A stretch of DNA of 64,000 nt from Pedobacter nototheniae (GCF_004335085.1 NZ_RQRS01000013.1:82838-146837); one strand, 5' to 3'. Counted from the first letter of the stretch, positions 17,855 through 26,356 are shown. Numbers and translations: made by a program. The notes: generated by a model not told the origin, from the letters alone.

Positions 17855-18808
17855 ATGAAAAACTACTTTTTAACGCTACTATTGATTTTGCCAGCTTTAC
17901 ATAATTATGCGCAGAAACGGCAAAATGTTTATTTCTTTAAAAATGACGCACCTACCGCAGATCGGAAGAATTATGATTATCGAAGGGTAATTACCGAACC
18001 CGACTCTGGTGCAACCGTATTTAATTTATTTGAATTTTATCCAGATAATACTGAAAAAACAATTGGTTTTGTTTCCGTATTTGAACCGGCCTTAGTTTAT
18101 GAAGGAACATTAAAGAAGTTTAATGATAAGGGAATTTTAATTGAGAAATCATATTTCAAGAGTGGCAAACCTATTGGAGCAGCTTCGTATTTTTATCAGA
18201 ATGGTAAACCTAAAAGTGTAATTCTTTATGATGCTTCCGTAAAAATCCCGGGTGTAAGCGATCATACTTTTAGTAAAATTGTTCAGGCTTATGATTCTTT
18301 AGGTACTCAAATGGTTAAGGATGGTAACGGTTATTATAAAACTGAAGACAAATTTTATGCTGAAGAGGGTAACTATATCAATAGTGAAAAGGATGGGGTT
18401 TGGAAAGGTCGGGTTGGCGAAGGTACTTTTGAAGAGCAGTATAAAAATGGCAATCTAATAACTGGTATTGCAACTTTGAGTAATGGGAAAACCAATAATT
18501 ATAAAAATGCTGAAGAGTTTCCAACGTTTCCAGGGGGTATACAATCTTTTTACAGCTATTTAGCAAGAGAATATAAATATCCTAAAGAAGCGGTTGAAAA
18601 CAGAGTTAGTGGAAGAATATTTATCAGTTTTGTGGTAGAGAAAGACGGCTCTTTAACTGATATTAAAGTAAGAAACCATATGGGGTATGGAACTGAACAA
18701 GAAGCAATAAGGGTATTAAATAATTGCAGAAAATGGATTCCTGCAAAGCAGCATGGTATTCCGGTGAGGGTTGCTTATAATATTAATTTCAATCTTAGAG
18801 CGAGTTAG
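17855..18808 (+). CDS. Secreted TonB C-terminal domain protein with MORN-like repeats
   Basis: 317 aa. A signal peptide (about 1-19, ending NYAQ) is followed by a segment with MORN/toxin-15-like strands (FNDKGILIEKSYFKSGKPIG, FYQNGKPKSVILYD). The last 95 residues form a TonB C-terminal domain: FPGGIQSFYSYLAREYKYP, GRIFISFVVEKDG and CRKWIPAKQHGIPV. Bacteroidota have many such proteins; classical energy transduction needs an N-terminal membrane anchor, which is here a cleavable signal, so the role is uncertain. It converges on the yajC operon, and their shared terminator has been split by an IS. Confidence 0.8.
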   Translation: MKNYFLTLLLILPALHNYAQKRQNVYFFKNDAPTADRKNYDYRRVITEPDSGATVFNLFEFYPDNTEKTIGFVSVFEPALVYEGTLKKFNDKGILIEKSYFKSGKPIGAASYFYQNGKPKSVILYDASVKIPGVSDHTFSKIVQAYDSLGTQMVKDGNGYYKTEDKFYAEEGNYINSEKDGVWKGRVGEGTFEEQYKNGNLITGIATLSNGKTNNYKNAEEFPTFPGGIQSFYSYLAREYKYPKEAVENRVSGRIFISFVVEKDGSLTDIKVRNHMGYGTEQEAIRVLNNCRKWIPAKQHGIPVRVAYNINFNLRAS

Positions 18809-18813
18809 TTTAT

Positions 18814-18830
18814 AAAAAAAGGTCATCTGA
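18814..18830. terminator. Left arm of an IS-interrupted bidirectional terminator
   Basis: A-rich tract then AGGTCATCTGA at 18820-18830. The matching right arm TCAGATGACCT lies at 20594-20604, beyond the IS. Joined, they give an 11-bp stem with loop AAAT between A-rich and T-rich tracts, placed between the convergent TonB-domain gene and yajC. Confidence 0.8.
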
Positions 18831-18835
18831 AAATT
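18830..18835. repeat. IS target-site duplication, left copy (AAAATT)
   Basis: AAAATT directly outside the left inverted repeat; the same six bases occur at 20589-20594 outside the right repeat. Confidence 0.8.
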
Positions 18836-19030
18836 CGAGGGCACTGAAAAAGTAGGCTTAAAATGTCTATAAAAAGATTATCGGATGAGTAGGTCATAAG
18901 ATCTCCATCCGCTTTTTGTTTTTTGAGTGTTTTTATATTTTTTACTGATTCCAATTCATTAAGATCTCTCGCCGAATTTCAGTGTTTTATAGTCCTTTTT
19001 AGGATGTTTTTTGGTAATAATGATCCCGCT

Positions 19031-20482
19031 TTAGAATTTCAGTATTCTTTTTAGATTTACCACGAATATCGCTATTGCACCTTGCATTTTCATACTTTCA
19101 AGGCCATAGGAATTTGCTCTGTGATATCCATGCACATTTTTCAATTCACTATTTTTCGCCTCAATTTTATATCTGTGTTTTGACTTTTCCCTGAAGTACT
19201 CGCTTTGTTGGAATATTTCCTGCTCTTTGTGCTCATCTGGTTTTATTGCAGCCGAGTACGTCCTACTTTTGGCTTCTGGTTTATAGCAGCCATCTCTTAG
19301 CGGGCATACTTTGCATTTTTCGATATCGAAATAATAGGTCATCGCCTGATTGCTCTTATCTACCTTTTTACCCTGCACCCGTTTATACATAGCCAGGTGC
19401 CCTGCAGGACATACAAACATATCAGCGTCTTTATTATAGTCGAACTTTTCTTCCTCTTTCCTGGTGCCATGGGTAATAGCAGGGTTCATCCTGGCAACGA
19501 TCTTAATCTTATTTCCGTTCAAATCCTTAAGCTTGAGGTTGTTCTTGCCGGCATAAGCTGCATCACCTATGATGGTATCCACCTCCATTCCGTTTGACTG
19601 TGTCTGGTTCAATAATTTTGGCAGTTCAGGACCATCGCCTTTCTCAGCTGAGGTGACAACAGCAGCCGTTATAATACGTTCCTCTGTCATTGCCAAATGA
19701 GTTTTGTAACCAAAAAAACTGCTGTCAGCTGTTTTGTGGCCAACCTTGGCATCCATATCTTTGGATATCGCATAATTCTCCCGGGTATCTTCCACTGTTT
19801 CCTTTAAGAGGTTTAGCTTCTCTTTCACAGCAGGAATTTCACTTAATGCTTCATCAGACTCGATAAGTTTTTGTAACTCCTTGCAGTATTCTATTTCTTT
19901 AAGGATATCATTTGAATCATTTTTCTCAGGCATCTGACCCTTGAGATCATCATCCATTAGATATACTGCTTTTCGAAGCAGTTTCGAGCGTTGCCTGAGT
20001 ACTTCAATAGGTGAATATGGGTTGGATCTGGAAAGTGAATGCGTCGCATCGACAATGATGGACCTGGATTTAATAATGCCTTTTTCCAAGGCCAAGGAAA
20101 CGGTTTTGCCAATTAGAAGGTTTAAAAGATCCATATCCTTAAGGCGGAGCTTTCGGAACTTGGTCAATGAGCTTGAATTGATCACATCTTCTTCTGGGGA
20201 CATCCCCAGAAAATATTTGAAAGACATATCATAGCGGGAACGCTCTACCACATCAACGTCTGAAACCGTATAAATCGTTTTCAGCAACAAATATTTAAAC
20301 ATGCGTACTGGACTCTCAGCATTACGACCGTTGTCCGCGCAGTATTTATCCAGAAGCTCATCATATATAAAACCAAAATCTATAAGCTCGTTAATCTTGC
20401 GCAGTAAGTTCTCTTTGGGGATAATCAGGTCATAAAGCCTGGAAAAAGCGCTAAAATGGATTTTTTGTTGTTGAAGCAGCAT
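19031..20482 (-). CDS. IS1182-family transposase
   Basis: 483 aa. An N-terminal DUF772-type region (RLYDLIIPKENLLRKINELI, SPVRMFKYLLLKTIYTVSD, YDMSFKYFLGMSPEE) precedes a DDE catalytic domain with IVDATHS, TIIGDAAYAGKNN and the acidic HRYKIEAKNSELKNVHGYH. A cysteine cluster CKVCPLRDGCYKPEAKSR sits before the last acidic residue, as is usual in this family. The frame is intact, so the element may be active. It faces the same way as yajC, and a hairpin between them would limit read-through into the transposase. Confidence 0.93.
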   Translation of the reverse strand: MLLQQQKIHFSAFSRLYDLIIPKENLLRKINELIDFGFIYDELLDKYCADNGRNAESPVRMFKYLLLKTIYTVSDVDVVERSRYDMSFKYFLGMSPEEDVINSSSLTKFRKLRLKDMDLLNLLIGKTVSLALEKGIIKSRSIIVDATHSLSRSNPYSPIEVLRQRSKLLRKAVYLMDDDLKGQMPEKNDSNDILKEIEYCKELQKLIESDEALSEIPAVKEKLNLLKETVEDTRENYAISKDMDAKVGHKTADSSFFGYKTHLAMTEERIITAAVVTSAEKGDGPELPKLLNQTQSNGMEVDTIIGDAAYAGKNNLKLKDLNGNKIKIVARMNPAITHGTRKEEEKFDYNKDADMFVCPAGHLAMYKRVQGKKVDKSNQAMTYYFDIEKCKVCPLRDGCYKPEAKSRTYSAAIKPDEHKEQEIFQQSEYFREKSKHRYKIEAKNSELKNVHGYHRANSYGLESMKMQGAIAIFVVNLKRILKF

Positions 20483-20513
20483 CTAAAAACAGTAATAATA
20501 CACCTTTAAAATA

Positions 20514-20553
20514 CAAAAAAAGGAGCAGAAAAACTAGTCTTCTACTCCTTTTA
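20514..20553 (-). terminator. Hairpin at the right end of the IS, upstream of the transposase
   Basis: AAAAAGGAGCAGAA pairs with TTCTACTCCTTTT with one mismatch. On the minus strand it ends in a T run, so it would block outside transcripts (for example from yajC) from entering the transposase gene. Confidence 0.6.
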
Positions 20554-20588
20554 TCCTTTTCAATTAAGGGACTTTTTCAGTGCCCTCG

Positions 20589-20604
20589 AAAATTCAGATG
20601 ACCT
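20589..20604. terminator. IS target duplication (right copy) and right arm of the split terminator
   Basis: AAAATT at 20589-20594 repeats the left flank; the overlapping arm TCAGATGACCT (20594-20604) is followed by TTTT. See the left arm at 18814-18830. Confidence 0.8.
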
Positions 20605-20627
20605 TTTACTAAATGAATATTTTAAAA

Positions 20628-20957
20628 TTATGCTTTAGGGCCTAAATCTTTTGGAGCCACTGCTTTAGTTGCATCAAGAGATACAGCTGTTTTATCAAAA
20701 CGAATTTTAACACCACCTTCTACTTCAATTAAGAAAGTTGTATCGTTCATATCAGCAATACGACCGTGAATACCGGCTGTAGTTACAATTTTATCTCCTT
20801 TTTTCAATTCTTCAACCAATTTTTTGTGGTCTTTAGCTTTTTTAACTTGCGGACGGATCATGAAGAAGTAAAAAACTACCATGATTAATACCATTGGTAC
20901 AATTGTACTTAGCATATTGCTACCACCTGCGGCTTGTAAAATTACTGTTGATGTCAT
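20628..20957 (-). CDS. yajC: Preprotein translocase subunit YajC
   Basis: 109 aa. A single N-terminal membrane helix (STIVPMVLIMVVFYFFMIRPQ) is followed by the conserved KKAKDHKKLVEELKKGDKIV block and VTTAGIHGRI. YajC associates with SecDF and assists Sec export. The gene is last in a minus-strand run nusB-DUF1573-yajC. Its natural terminator, shared with the convergent TonB-domain gene, has been interrupted by the IS immediately downstream. Confidence 0.92.
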   Translation of the reverse strand: MTSTVILQAAGGSNMLSTIVPMVLIMVVFYFFMIRPQVKKAKDHKKLVEELKKGDKIVTTAGIHGRIADMNDTTFLIEVEGGVKIRFDKTAVSLDATKAVAPKDLGPKA

Positions 20958-20992
20958 TTCTTATTTATTTGTTGTTTAAATTTTATTTAGGC

Positions 20993-21454
20993 TTATTTCT
21001 TAACTAAAACTTCGCCTACTAAGTGTACTGTACTCACATTTGGGTTTGCGTTAGAAACTATTGTGATTACCTTATCCTGCATTCCCATTTTACCCTCACT
21101 ATTAAAAATCACTTTAATAACGCCTTCTTTACCTGGCAAAATTGGTTCTTTAGGTGGCTCAGGTATAGTACAACCGCAAGTTGCAGTTGCATTAGAAATA
21201 ATTAAAGGACTTTTACCTGTATTAGTAAACTTGAAATTGTGCTGAACTTTTTCGCCTTGTTGAATTTTTTCAAAATCGTAAATCTCCTTCTCGAAAGAAA
21301 TTATTGCAGCATCCGCTGGTGCAACTTTCGAAGCAGTTTTAGAAGTATCATTACCTACAGATACACCCGTAGCTTCTACTTTATTTTGAGTATTTGCGTT
21401 ACGACAAGCTGAAAAAGATAATGCAGCTATAGCCAGGATAAATATTTTTTTCAT
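20993..21454 (-). CDS. DUF1573 lipoprotein
   Basis: 153 aa. It starts MKKIFILAIAALSFSACRNA, a lipoprotein signal with the modified cysteine at position 17. The mature part has the DUF1573 immunoglobulin-like core: FEKIQQGEKVQHNFKFTNTG and NATATCGCTIPEPPKEPI, ending VHLVGEVLV. Such proteins are frequent between nusB and yajC in Bacteroidota; the role is not established. Spacing to nusB is 12 nt and to yajC 35 nt, consistent with one operon. Confidence 0.87.
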   Translation of the reverse strand: MKKIFILAIAALSFSACRNANTQNKVEATGVSVGNDTSKTASKVAPADAAIISFEKEIYDFEKIQQGEKVQHNFKFTNTGKSPLIISNATATCGCTIPEPPKEPILPGKEGVIKVIFNSEGKMGMQDKVITIVSNANPNVSTVHLVGEVLVKK

Positions 21455-21466
21455 TCTATTATATCT

Positions 21467-22417
21467 TTATTCTTCAATTAAACCACGACCAATCTTTTTG
21501 ATGGTATTATTTTTCTTAAGATCGCCTAAAATTTTGTCCAAAATACCGTTTATAAATGAATTACTTTTCGGTGTACTGTAATCTTTTGATAATTCAAGAT
21601 ATTCGTTGATGGTTACTTTTACCGGGATTGATGTAAAATTGAGCAATTCGCAAATCGCCATTTTCATTAAAATAGTATCCATTAAAGCAATGCGTTCAGA
21701 TTCCCAGTTTTTAGTACGCTCAGCAATCATTTCCTGGTATTTCTCATCGTTTTGCAAAGTATACAAGAATAAATCTTGAACAAACTTGCTATCTTCAATC
21801 CAATCTGCACTAATTTCAGTTAGTTTATTCTTGAAAGGATCTTCAGAAGTAAAGTTTTTAAGGGTTTTAGCAACCATGCCTTTCATCACCTCATGATCTA
21901 CCTGCCAATTGATAAATTTTTCTTCGAAAACCTGAAGAATAGCCTGATTTTTTAAAAGGATTTTTCTGAAAATAAATTTGATAATATCTTTAGATGATTC
22001 TAAACTTTCGTTAGGATCAGCAAGATATTCAGCATATTCTTTTGAAGCTTTTAATGAATTGTAAACTGTTTTACGAATTTCAGGATCGAAACCCCAATCT
22101 ACCTTATATTTCTTAATTGCCGCAATGTATTCAGGGTTTTGCTGCATTAATACACTGAACTTGTTGTGCAGTAACTTTAAATTAGGATTAATATCATCAG
22201 CGGTTTTAATGTGCTTGTTAGCGCGTTCAGCAGCGTCATTTGCTGTAAACTCCGTAACTTCTACCAACAAGGAAAGCATCCAAATATACATTTCGTATAC
22301 GCTGTCGATACTTTGCATCAAGGTTTTCAGATAACCTCTAATGTCTTTTTTTTCTGTCATGTGCCAAGCAAAAATGTTTTGCAAAGCTTTGATTCTAAGG
22401 TGCCTTCTATTTAACAT
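21467..22417 (-). CDS. nusB: Transcription antitermination protein NusB (long Bacteroidota form)
   Basis: 316 aa, about twice the length of the E. coli protein. It begins MLNRRHLRIKALQNIFAW, the typical NusB RNA-binding opening, and the C-terminal half carries the NusB helical core ending TPKSNSFINGILDKIL. NusB with NusE (S10) forms the antitermination complex on rRNA transcripts. The extended middle is normal for Bacteroidota. It heads the nusB-DUF1573-yajC operon. Confidence 0.88.
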   Translation of the reverse strand: MLNRRHLRIKALQNIFAWHMTEKKDIRGYLKTLMQSIDSVYEMYIWMLSLLVEVTEFTANDAAERANKHIKTADDINPNLKLLHNKFSVLMQQNPEYIAAIKKYKVDWGFDPEIRKTVYNSLKASKEYAEYLADPNESLESSKDIIKFIFRKILLKNQAILQVFEEKFINWQVDHEVMKGMVAKTLKNFTSEDPFKNKLTEISADWIEDSKFVQDLFLYTLQNDEKYQEMIAERTKNWESERIALMDTILMKMAICELLNFTSIPVKVTINEYLELSKDYSTPKSNSFINGILDKILGDLKKNNTIKKIGRGLIEE

Positions 22418-22462
22418 GAATGTAAGAACGAATACGGTTTTTTAGACCTTTTTTTATAATAA

Positions 22463-23551
22463 TTAATATGATGATTTAATTTTTTTTATGTCTTCAATCC
22501 GCTTTTCGGCAATGCGGTTTGCAGCTGTAATAGTTGATATTTTTTCTGCTTTACTTAATTTAATTACATTTCTGGTTGCATCGTAAATATTCTCGGTAAG
22601 TTGTACAGTTCTCTTTTTACCGAAACCTGTTAGTTCAGAATAACATGCAATTAATCCACCAGCGTTGATTAAATAATCTGGTGCAAATAAAATATCTTTA
22701 TTTAATAGCAATTCGCCATCAGCAAGTTCATCTTTTAACTGATTATTTGCTGAACCTGCAATAATTGCAAATTTCATTTTTTCTATGGTTTTATTATTTA
22801 CCGTAGCTCCCATTGCACACGGGGCATATACATCAGCATCAATTCCGAAGATTTTATCTGCCTCAATAGGTTTAGCCTTATATTTACGTGCAACATAAGT
22901 AAGTTGTTCCTGGTTAATATCGCTAATTAATACTTCTGCATTTTCTTTTCTCAGCAAAGCGACTAAATGCTCACCTACATTACCTATACCTTGTACAACA
23001 ATTGTTCTACCAGCAAGCATATCTGTACCAAAAACTTCTTTTACACTTGCTTTAATACCCAAATAAACACCTTGAGCAGTAAACGGAGCAGGATTACCGG
23101 CACCACCAATAGATTCGGGTACGCCTGTAACATAACTGGTTTCCATGCGAATGTATTCCATATCGCGTGTATTGGTTCCCATCTCCTCAGCAGTGATAAA
23201 TTCGCCATTAAGATTTTTAATAAACCTGCCGTAACTACGCATTAAGGTCTCGGTTTTATCTTTTCTTGAATCACCGATGATTACGCCTTTTCCGCCACCT
23301 AAATTTAATCCTGTGATTGCCGATTTATAAGTCATGCCACGAGATAAACGAAGAGCGTCTTCTAAAGCCTCTCCTTCTGTAGCATAACTCCACATACGTG
23401 TTCCGCCAAGTGCAGGGCCTAAAGTAGTATCATGAATGGCAATAATGGCTTTTAAACCTGTATCCGCATCGTTACAGAAAACCAGTTTCTTATGTCCGTA
23501 AACACTTAACTGATCTAATATTGAAGTTTCTGATGAAGAATTCGCTGGCAT
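22463..23551 (-). CDS. Leucine dehydrogenase-type Glu/Leu/Phe/Val dehydrogenase
   Basis: 362 aa NAD-dependent amino-acid dehydrogenase. The substrate domain has GPALGGTRMWSY and the catalytic lysine block NLGGGKGVIIGD; the Rossmann domain has VQGIGNVGEHLV. It is shorter than glutamate dehydrogenase and matches the leucine/valine type, which deaminates branched-chain amino acids to 2-oxo acids. Substrate preference cannot be fixed by eye. A TAATTTTG -7 element lies about 25 nt before the ATG; the gene is upstream of nusB on the same strand with a 45-nt gap. Confidence 0.85.
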   Translation of the reverse strand: MPANSSSETSILDQLSVYGHKKLVFCNDADTGLKAIIAIHDTTLGPALGGTRMWSYATEGEALEDALRLSRGMTYKSAITGLNLGGGKGVIIGDSRKDKTETLMRSYGRFIKNLNGEFITAEEMGTNTRDMEYIRMETSYVTGVPESIGGAGNPAPFTAQGVYLGIKASVKEVFGTDMLAGRTIVVQGIGNVGEHLVALLRKENAEVLISDINQEQLTYVARKYKAKPIEADKIFGIDADVYAPCAMGATVNNKTIEKMKFAIIAGSANNQLKDELADGELLLNKDILFAPDYLINAGGLIACYSELTGFGKKRTVQLTENIYDATRNVIKLSKAEKISTITAANRIAEKRIEDIKKIKSSY

Positions 23552-23576
23552 AATTTTACGTAGAGCTAACCTGCTG

Positions 23577-23584
23577 CAAAATTA
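23577..23584 (-). promoter_or_regulatory. Candidate -7 element of the leucine dehydrogenase gene
   Basis: Minus-strand TAATTTTG, an exact TAnnTTTG match, 25 nt before the ATG. Confidence 0.5.
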
Positions 23585-23805
23585 AAATAAAAAACCATTA
23601 TTACACGCTTTTAACTAAACTATAACAAAATTACTTGCTATTTAGTTCTAATACCTGATTGGAGCGCTAATTAAATTTACTTGCAAGCCAAAATTGTGAT
23701 TAGAAATTTAGAGCATTTCATATCTTTATTATACTTCAACAAAACAGACATAGCTTCGGGTGTCTTTTTAAGACCGGGCAAATAATCATTCCTAAATTTT
23801 ATACT

Positions 23806-24006
23806 ATGTTAATGCAAAACAAAGGTCAGAAAATGACCAGAAATGAAATGAAAAATGTAGCTGGCGGTACTGGCGAATCCTGTATTTCGTACTGCTTCTT
23901 TTTTGATGATTTGAGTGGACCAACTTCCAGCTGCCCTGTAAATGAACAATGTGTAATTTATTATTGTGGTGGAAACGCGACAGGTTACAGGTGTGAGCCA
24001 ATTTAA
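23806..24006 (+). CDS. Double-glycine leader peptide with cysteine-rich core (RiPP/bacteriocin-like precursor)
   Basis: 66 aa. The N-terminal 22 residues, MLMQNKGQKMTRNEMKNVAG plus G, form a leader of the Bacteroidota double-glycine type (MTRNEMKNVAGG), with predicted cleavage after GG. The core begins TGESCISYCFFFDD and contains six cysteines, including CVIYYCGG near the end. No lanthionine synthetase, radical-SAM enzyme or C39 peptidase gene is adjacent. An alternative ATG is at 23812. It has its own terminator before the ABC transporter gene, so it is a separate transcription unit. Function is inferred from the leader only. Confidence 0.72.
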   Translation: MLMQNKGQKMTRNEMKNVAGGTGESCISYCFFFDDLSGPTSSCPVNEQCVIYYCGGNATGYRCEPI

Positions 24007-24013
24007 AAATTTT

Positions 24014-24043
24014 AGGACTGGTTAAAACCAAACCAGTCCTTGT
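24014..24043 (+). terminator. Terminator of the GG-leader peptide gene
   Basis: AGGACTGGTT pairs with AACCAGTCCT around a short A/C-rich loop, 8 nt after the stop. The T run is weak (TTGTT). Confidence 0.7.
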
Positions 24044-24130
24044 TATGCCCATTAGAAGCGAGTTTTGTTATTGTTTCGTATTTTTATTCCTGTTTTTAAA
24101 TGATGTTTATATAATCCTGCACAAATTATC

Positions 24131-24138
24131 TAAGTTTG
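24131..24138 (+). promoter_or_regulatory. -7 element of the ABC half-transporter gene
   Basis: TAAGTTTG, an exact TAnnTTTG match, ending 7 nt before the ATG at 24146. The transcript would have almost no 5' leader. Confidence 0.6.
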
Positions 24139-24145
24139 CCTTTAC

Positions 24146-25936
24146 ATGAAACATCTTAGTCATTTAAATAAGTATTTCTATAAATATAAATGGTGGATTA
24201 TTCCAGGAATTATTTTCGTTGTTATATCTAATATTTTCGGTGTAATTCCAGCTCAGGTCATAGGTTATGCATTTGATTTAATTACCGAAAACATTCAAAT
24301 CTATAATCTTTTTAATGGTTTTAATCGCCAGCAAATTATCTACGATATTTTCAGCAACAGCCTTTTATACTTTGGTTTAATGGTTATTGTCCTTTATCTG
24401 CTCAGGGGTTTATTCTTATTCTTTATGCGCCAAACCATTATTTTAATGTCAAGGCATATAGAATTTGATATGAAGAATGATATCTACAACCATTATCAGG
24501 AATTAAGCTTAGGTTTTTACCGTAAAAACAATACTGGCGATTTAATGGCCCGAGCTACCGAAGATGTTAACCGGGTAAGAATGTATGTTGGCCCTGCAAT
24601 TATGTATGCGGCAAACACATTGGTTTTATCTGTGCTGATTATTTACTCCATGTTTGATGTAAATACTAAATTGGCTATTTATTGTCTTGCACCTCTACCG
24701 CTGTTAGTTATTATTATTTATTATGTAAATACCGTTATTTTTAAGAAAAGTGGTAAAATCCAGGAGCGCCTCTCAGAACTTTCGAGTTTTGTGCAAGAAC
24801 GTTTTTCAGGAATCAGAATTATCAAATCTTATGTTAGGGAAGATTATACCCGAAATATGTTTGAAATCCAAAGTAATGCGTATAAGAAAGATTCGATGAG
24901 TTTAGTTAAGGTATCCGCATTATTTTACCCAACTATGCTTTTACTAATTGGTTTAAGCACCATTTTAACCATTTATATTGGCGGTATCCAGGTAATGAAT
25001 GGTAGCATTACAGCAGGTAATATTGCCGAATTTATTATCTACATAAATCAGCTTACTTTCCCTGTAACGATGTTGGGCTGGGTAACTTCTTTAATTCAAA
25101 GAGCTGCAGCTTCACAAAAAAGGATTAATGAGTTTTTAGAAATCCCTTCGGATATTCAATCGATCAATGAAACTGAAAAGGACATTAAGGGAAATATTAC
25201 TTTTAAAAATGTAAGTTTTACTTATCCAGATACCGGAATACAGGCTTTAAAAAATGTAAACTTCGAAATTAATAGCGGTGAGTTTGTAGCCATTATCGGA
25301 AAAACTGGTTCAGGAAAATCCACTTTAGCCAATTTAATTATGAGGATGTATGATGTTGAGCAAGGCGAAATTAATATTGATAATGATAACATTAAGGGTT
25401 TAAATTTAAAAAATTATCGCGGGCAAGTCGGCTTTGTTCCACAGGAGGTTTTTCTTTTTTCTGATACCATTAAAAACAACATAGCTTTTGGCTTAGATAG
25501 TACCACGGATGATGAAGTACACCAAGCGGCAAAAAATGCGTCAGTTTATAACAACATAATGGATTTTGAAGAGCGTTTTGAAACCATGCTTGGCGAGCGT
25601 GGAATTACCCTATCCGGAGGGCAAAAACAGCGTGTATCTATTGCCAGAGCACTGATTAAATCACCCAAAATTTTAATATTTGATGATTGTCTTTCTGCTG
25701 TTGATACGAAAACAGAAGAAGATATTTTACAAAATCTGGGTAAAATTATGCAGGGTAAAACAAGTATCCTTATTGCACACAGGATATCGACCATTAAAAA
25801 TGCAGATAAAATTTTGGTATTGGATAATGGCAACATTATAGAGCAAGGTACACATAGCGAGTTACTTAACCTTAATGGAACGTATACGGAGTTATACAAT
25901 AACCAATTGCTTGAAGAAGAAAGTCGTAGTATTTAA
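24146..25936 (+). CDS. ABC exporter half-transporter with altered Walker B (YheI/BmrC-like)
   Basis: 596 aa: an N-terminal six-helix transmembrane domain (about 1-320) and a C-terminal ATPase domain. Walker A is IGKTGSGKSTLA, the Q-loop VGFVPQEVFLFSD, the signature LSGGQKQRVSIARAL and Walker B ILIFDDCLSAVD. The usual catalytic glutamate after the Walker B aspartate is aspartate here, as in one half of heterodimeric exporters such as BmrC/YheI. No C39 peptidase domain is present. The partner half is not in the window. It follows the GG-leader peptide but has its own promoter, so export of that peptide is only a possibility. Confidence 0.85.
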   Translation: MKHLSHLNKYFYKYKWWIIPGIIFVVISNIFGVIPAQVIGYAFDLITENIQIYNLFNGFNRQQIIYDIFSNSLLYFGLMVIVLYLLRGLFLFFMRQTIILMSRHIEFDMKNDIYNHYQELSLGFYRKNNTGDLMARATEDVNRVRMYVGPAIMYAANTLVLSVLIIYSMFDVNTKLAIYCLAPLPLLVIIIYYVNTVIFKKSGKIQERLSELSSFVQERFSGIRIIKSYVREDYTRNMFEIQSNAYKKDSMSLVKVSALFYPTMLLLIGLSTILTIYIGGIQVMNGSITAGNIAEFIIYINQLTFPVTMLGWVTSLIQRAAASQKRINEFLEIPSDIQSINETEKDIKGNITFKNVSFTYPDTGIQALKNVNFEINSGEFVAIIGKTGSGKSTLANLIMRMYDVEQGEINIDNDNIKGLNLKNYRGQVGFVPQEVFLFSDTIKNNIAFGLDSTTDDEVHQAAKNASVYNNIMDFEERFETMLGERGITLSGGQKQRVSIARALIKSPKILIFDDCLSAVDTKTEEDILQNLGKIMQGKTSILIAHRISTIKNADKILVLDNGNIIEQGTHSELLNLNGTYTELYNNQLLEEESRSI

Positions 25937-26014
25937 TTTGTGTTAAATTCTATTTTGAACTTTAAATATTTGCTTTATATTTACCGAAACCAAAAACCAA
26001 CATCAATACCAACC

Positions 26015-26338
26015 ATGGGAGAATTTGACAACAAAGAGAGAGAAGAAGTTTTTTCAAAGAAAGTAAGGGCAGGTAAAAGAACTTATTTTTTCGACGTGAA
26101 GGCTACTCGTTCAGGTGATTACTACTTAACAGTTACCGAGAGCAAGAAAAGATTAGAAGACGGTGTATTTGTAAAACATAAAATCTTTTTGTACAAAGAG
26201 GATTTCGAGAAATTTGCAGAAGGTCTTAATGAAACGGTTGATTACATCAAAACTCACCAAGATGTTGTTGAAAAACGCTATGAGTATTCTGAAAATGGAG
26301 AACACTCTACAAAATCATCAGACGATTTTTCTTTTTAA
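26015..26338 (+). CDS. PUR-domain DNA/RNA-binding protein (DUF3276)
   Basis: 107 aa from ATG 26015 (MGEFDNKEREEVFSKKV). The block RAGKRTYFFDVKATRSGDYY, then LTVTESKK is the PUR-alpha-like repeat found throughout Bacteroidota. These proteins bind single-stranded nucleic acid; the cellular role in bacteria is poorly known. An in-frame ATG at 25940 would add 25 unlike residues and is not preferred. It follows the ABC gene on the same strand, with its own terminator. Confidence 0.88.
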   Translation: MGEFDNKEREEVFSKKVRAGKRTYFFDVKATRSGDYYLTVTESKKRLEDGVFVKHKIFLYKEDFEKFAEGLNETVDYIKTHQDVVEKRYEYSENGEHSTKSSDDFSF

Positions 26339-26356
26339 GTAATATATTTACAATAC

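Larger units (their letters stand above)
18836..20588 (-). mobile_element. Complete IS1182-family insertion sequence, 1753 bp
   Basis: Perfect 18-bp terminal inverted repeats, CGAGGGCACTGAAAAAGT at 18836-18853 and its complement at 20571-20588, bound one intact transposase gene. Flanking AAAATT duplications (18830-18835 and 20589-20594) show a clean insertion. Inside each end there are hairpins that could stop transcription entering or leaving the element (18883-18928 region and 20514-20553). The element looks recent: intact reading frame, perfect ends, and visibly higher GC than its surroundings. Confidence 0.92.

Noticed and set aside
23804..24052. 82-aa minus-strand frame over the GG-leader peptide
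   Set aside because: Antisense to a better supported gene with a leader motif, own terminator and cysteine pattern.
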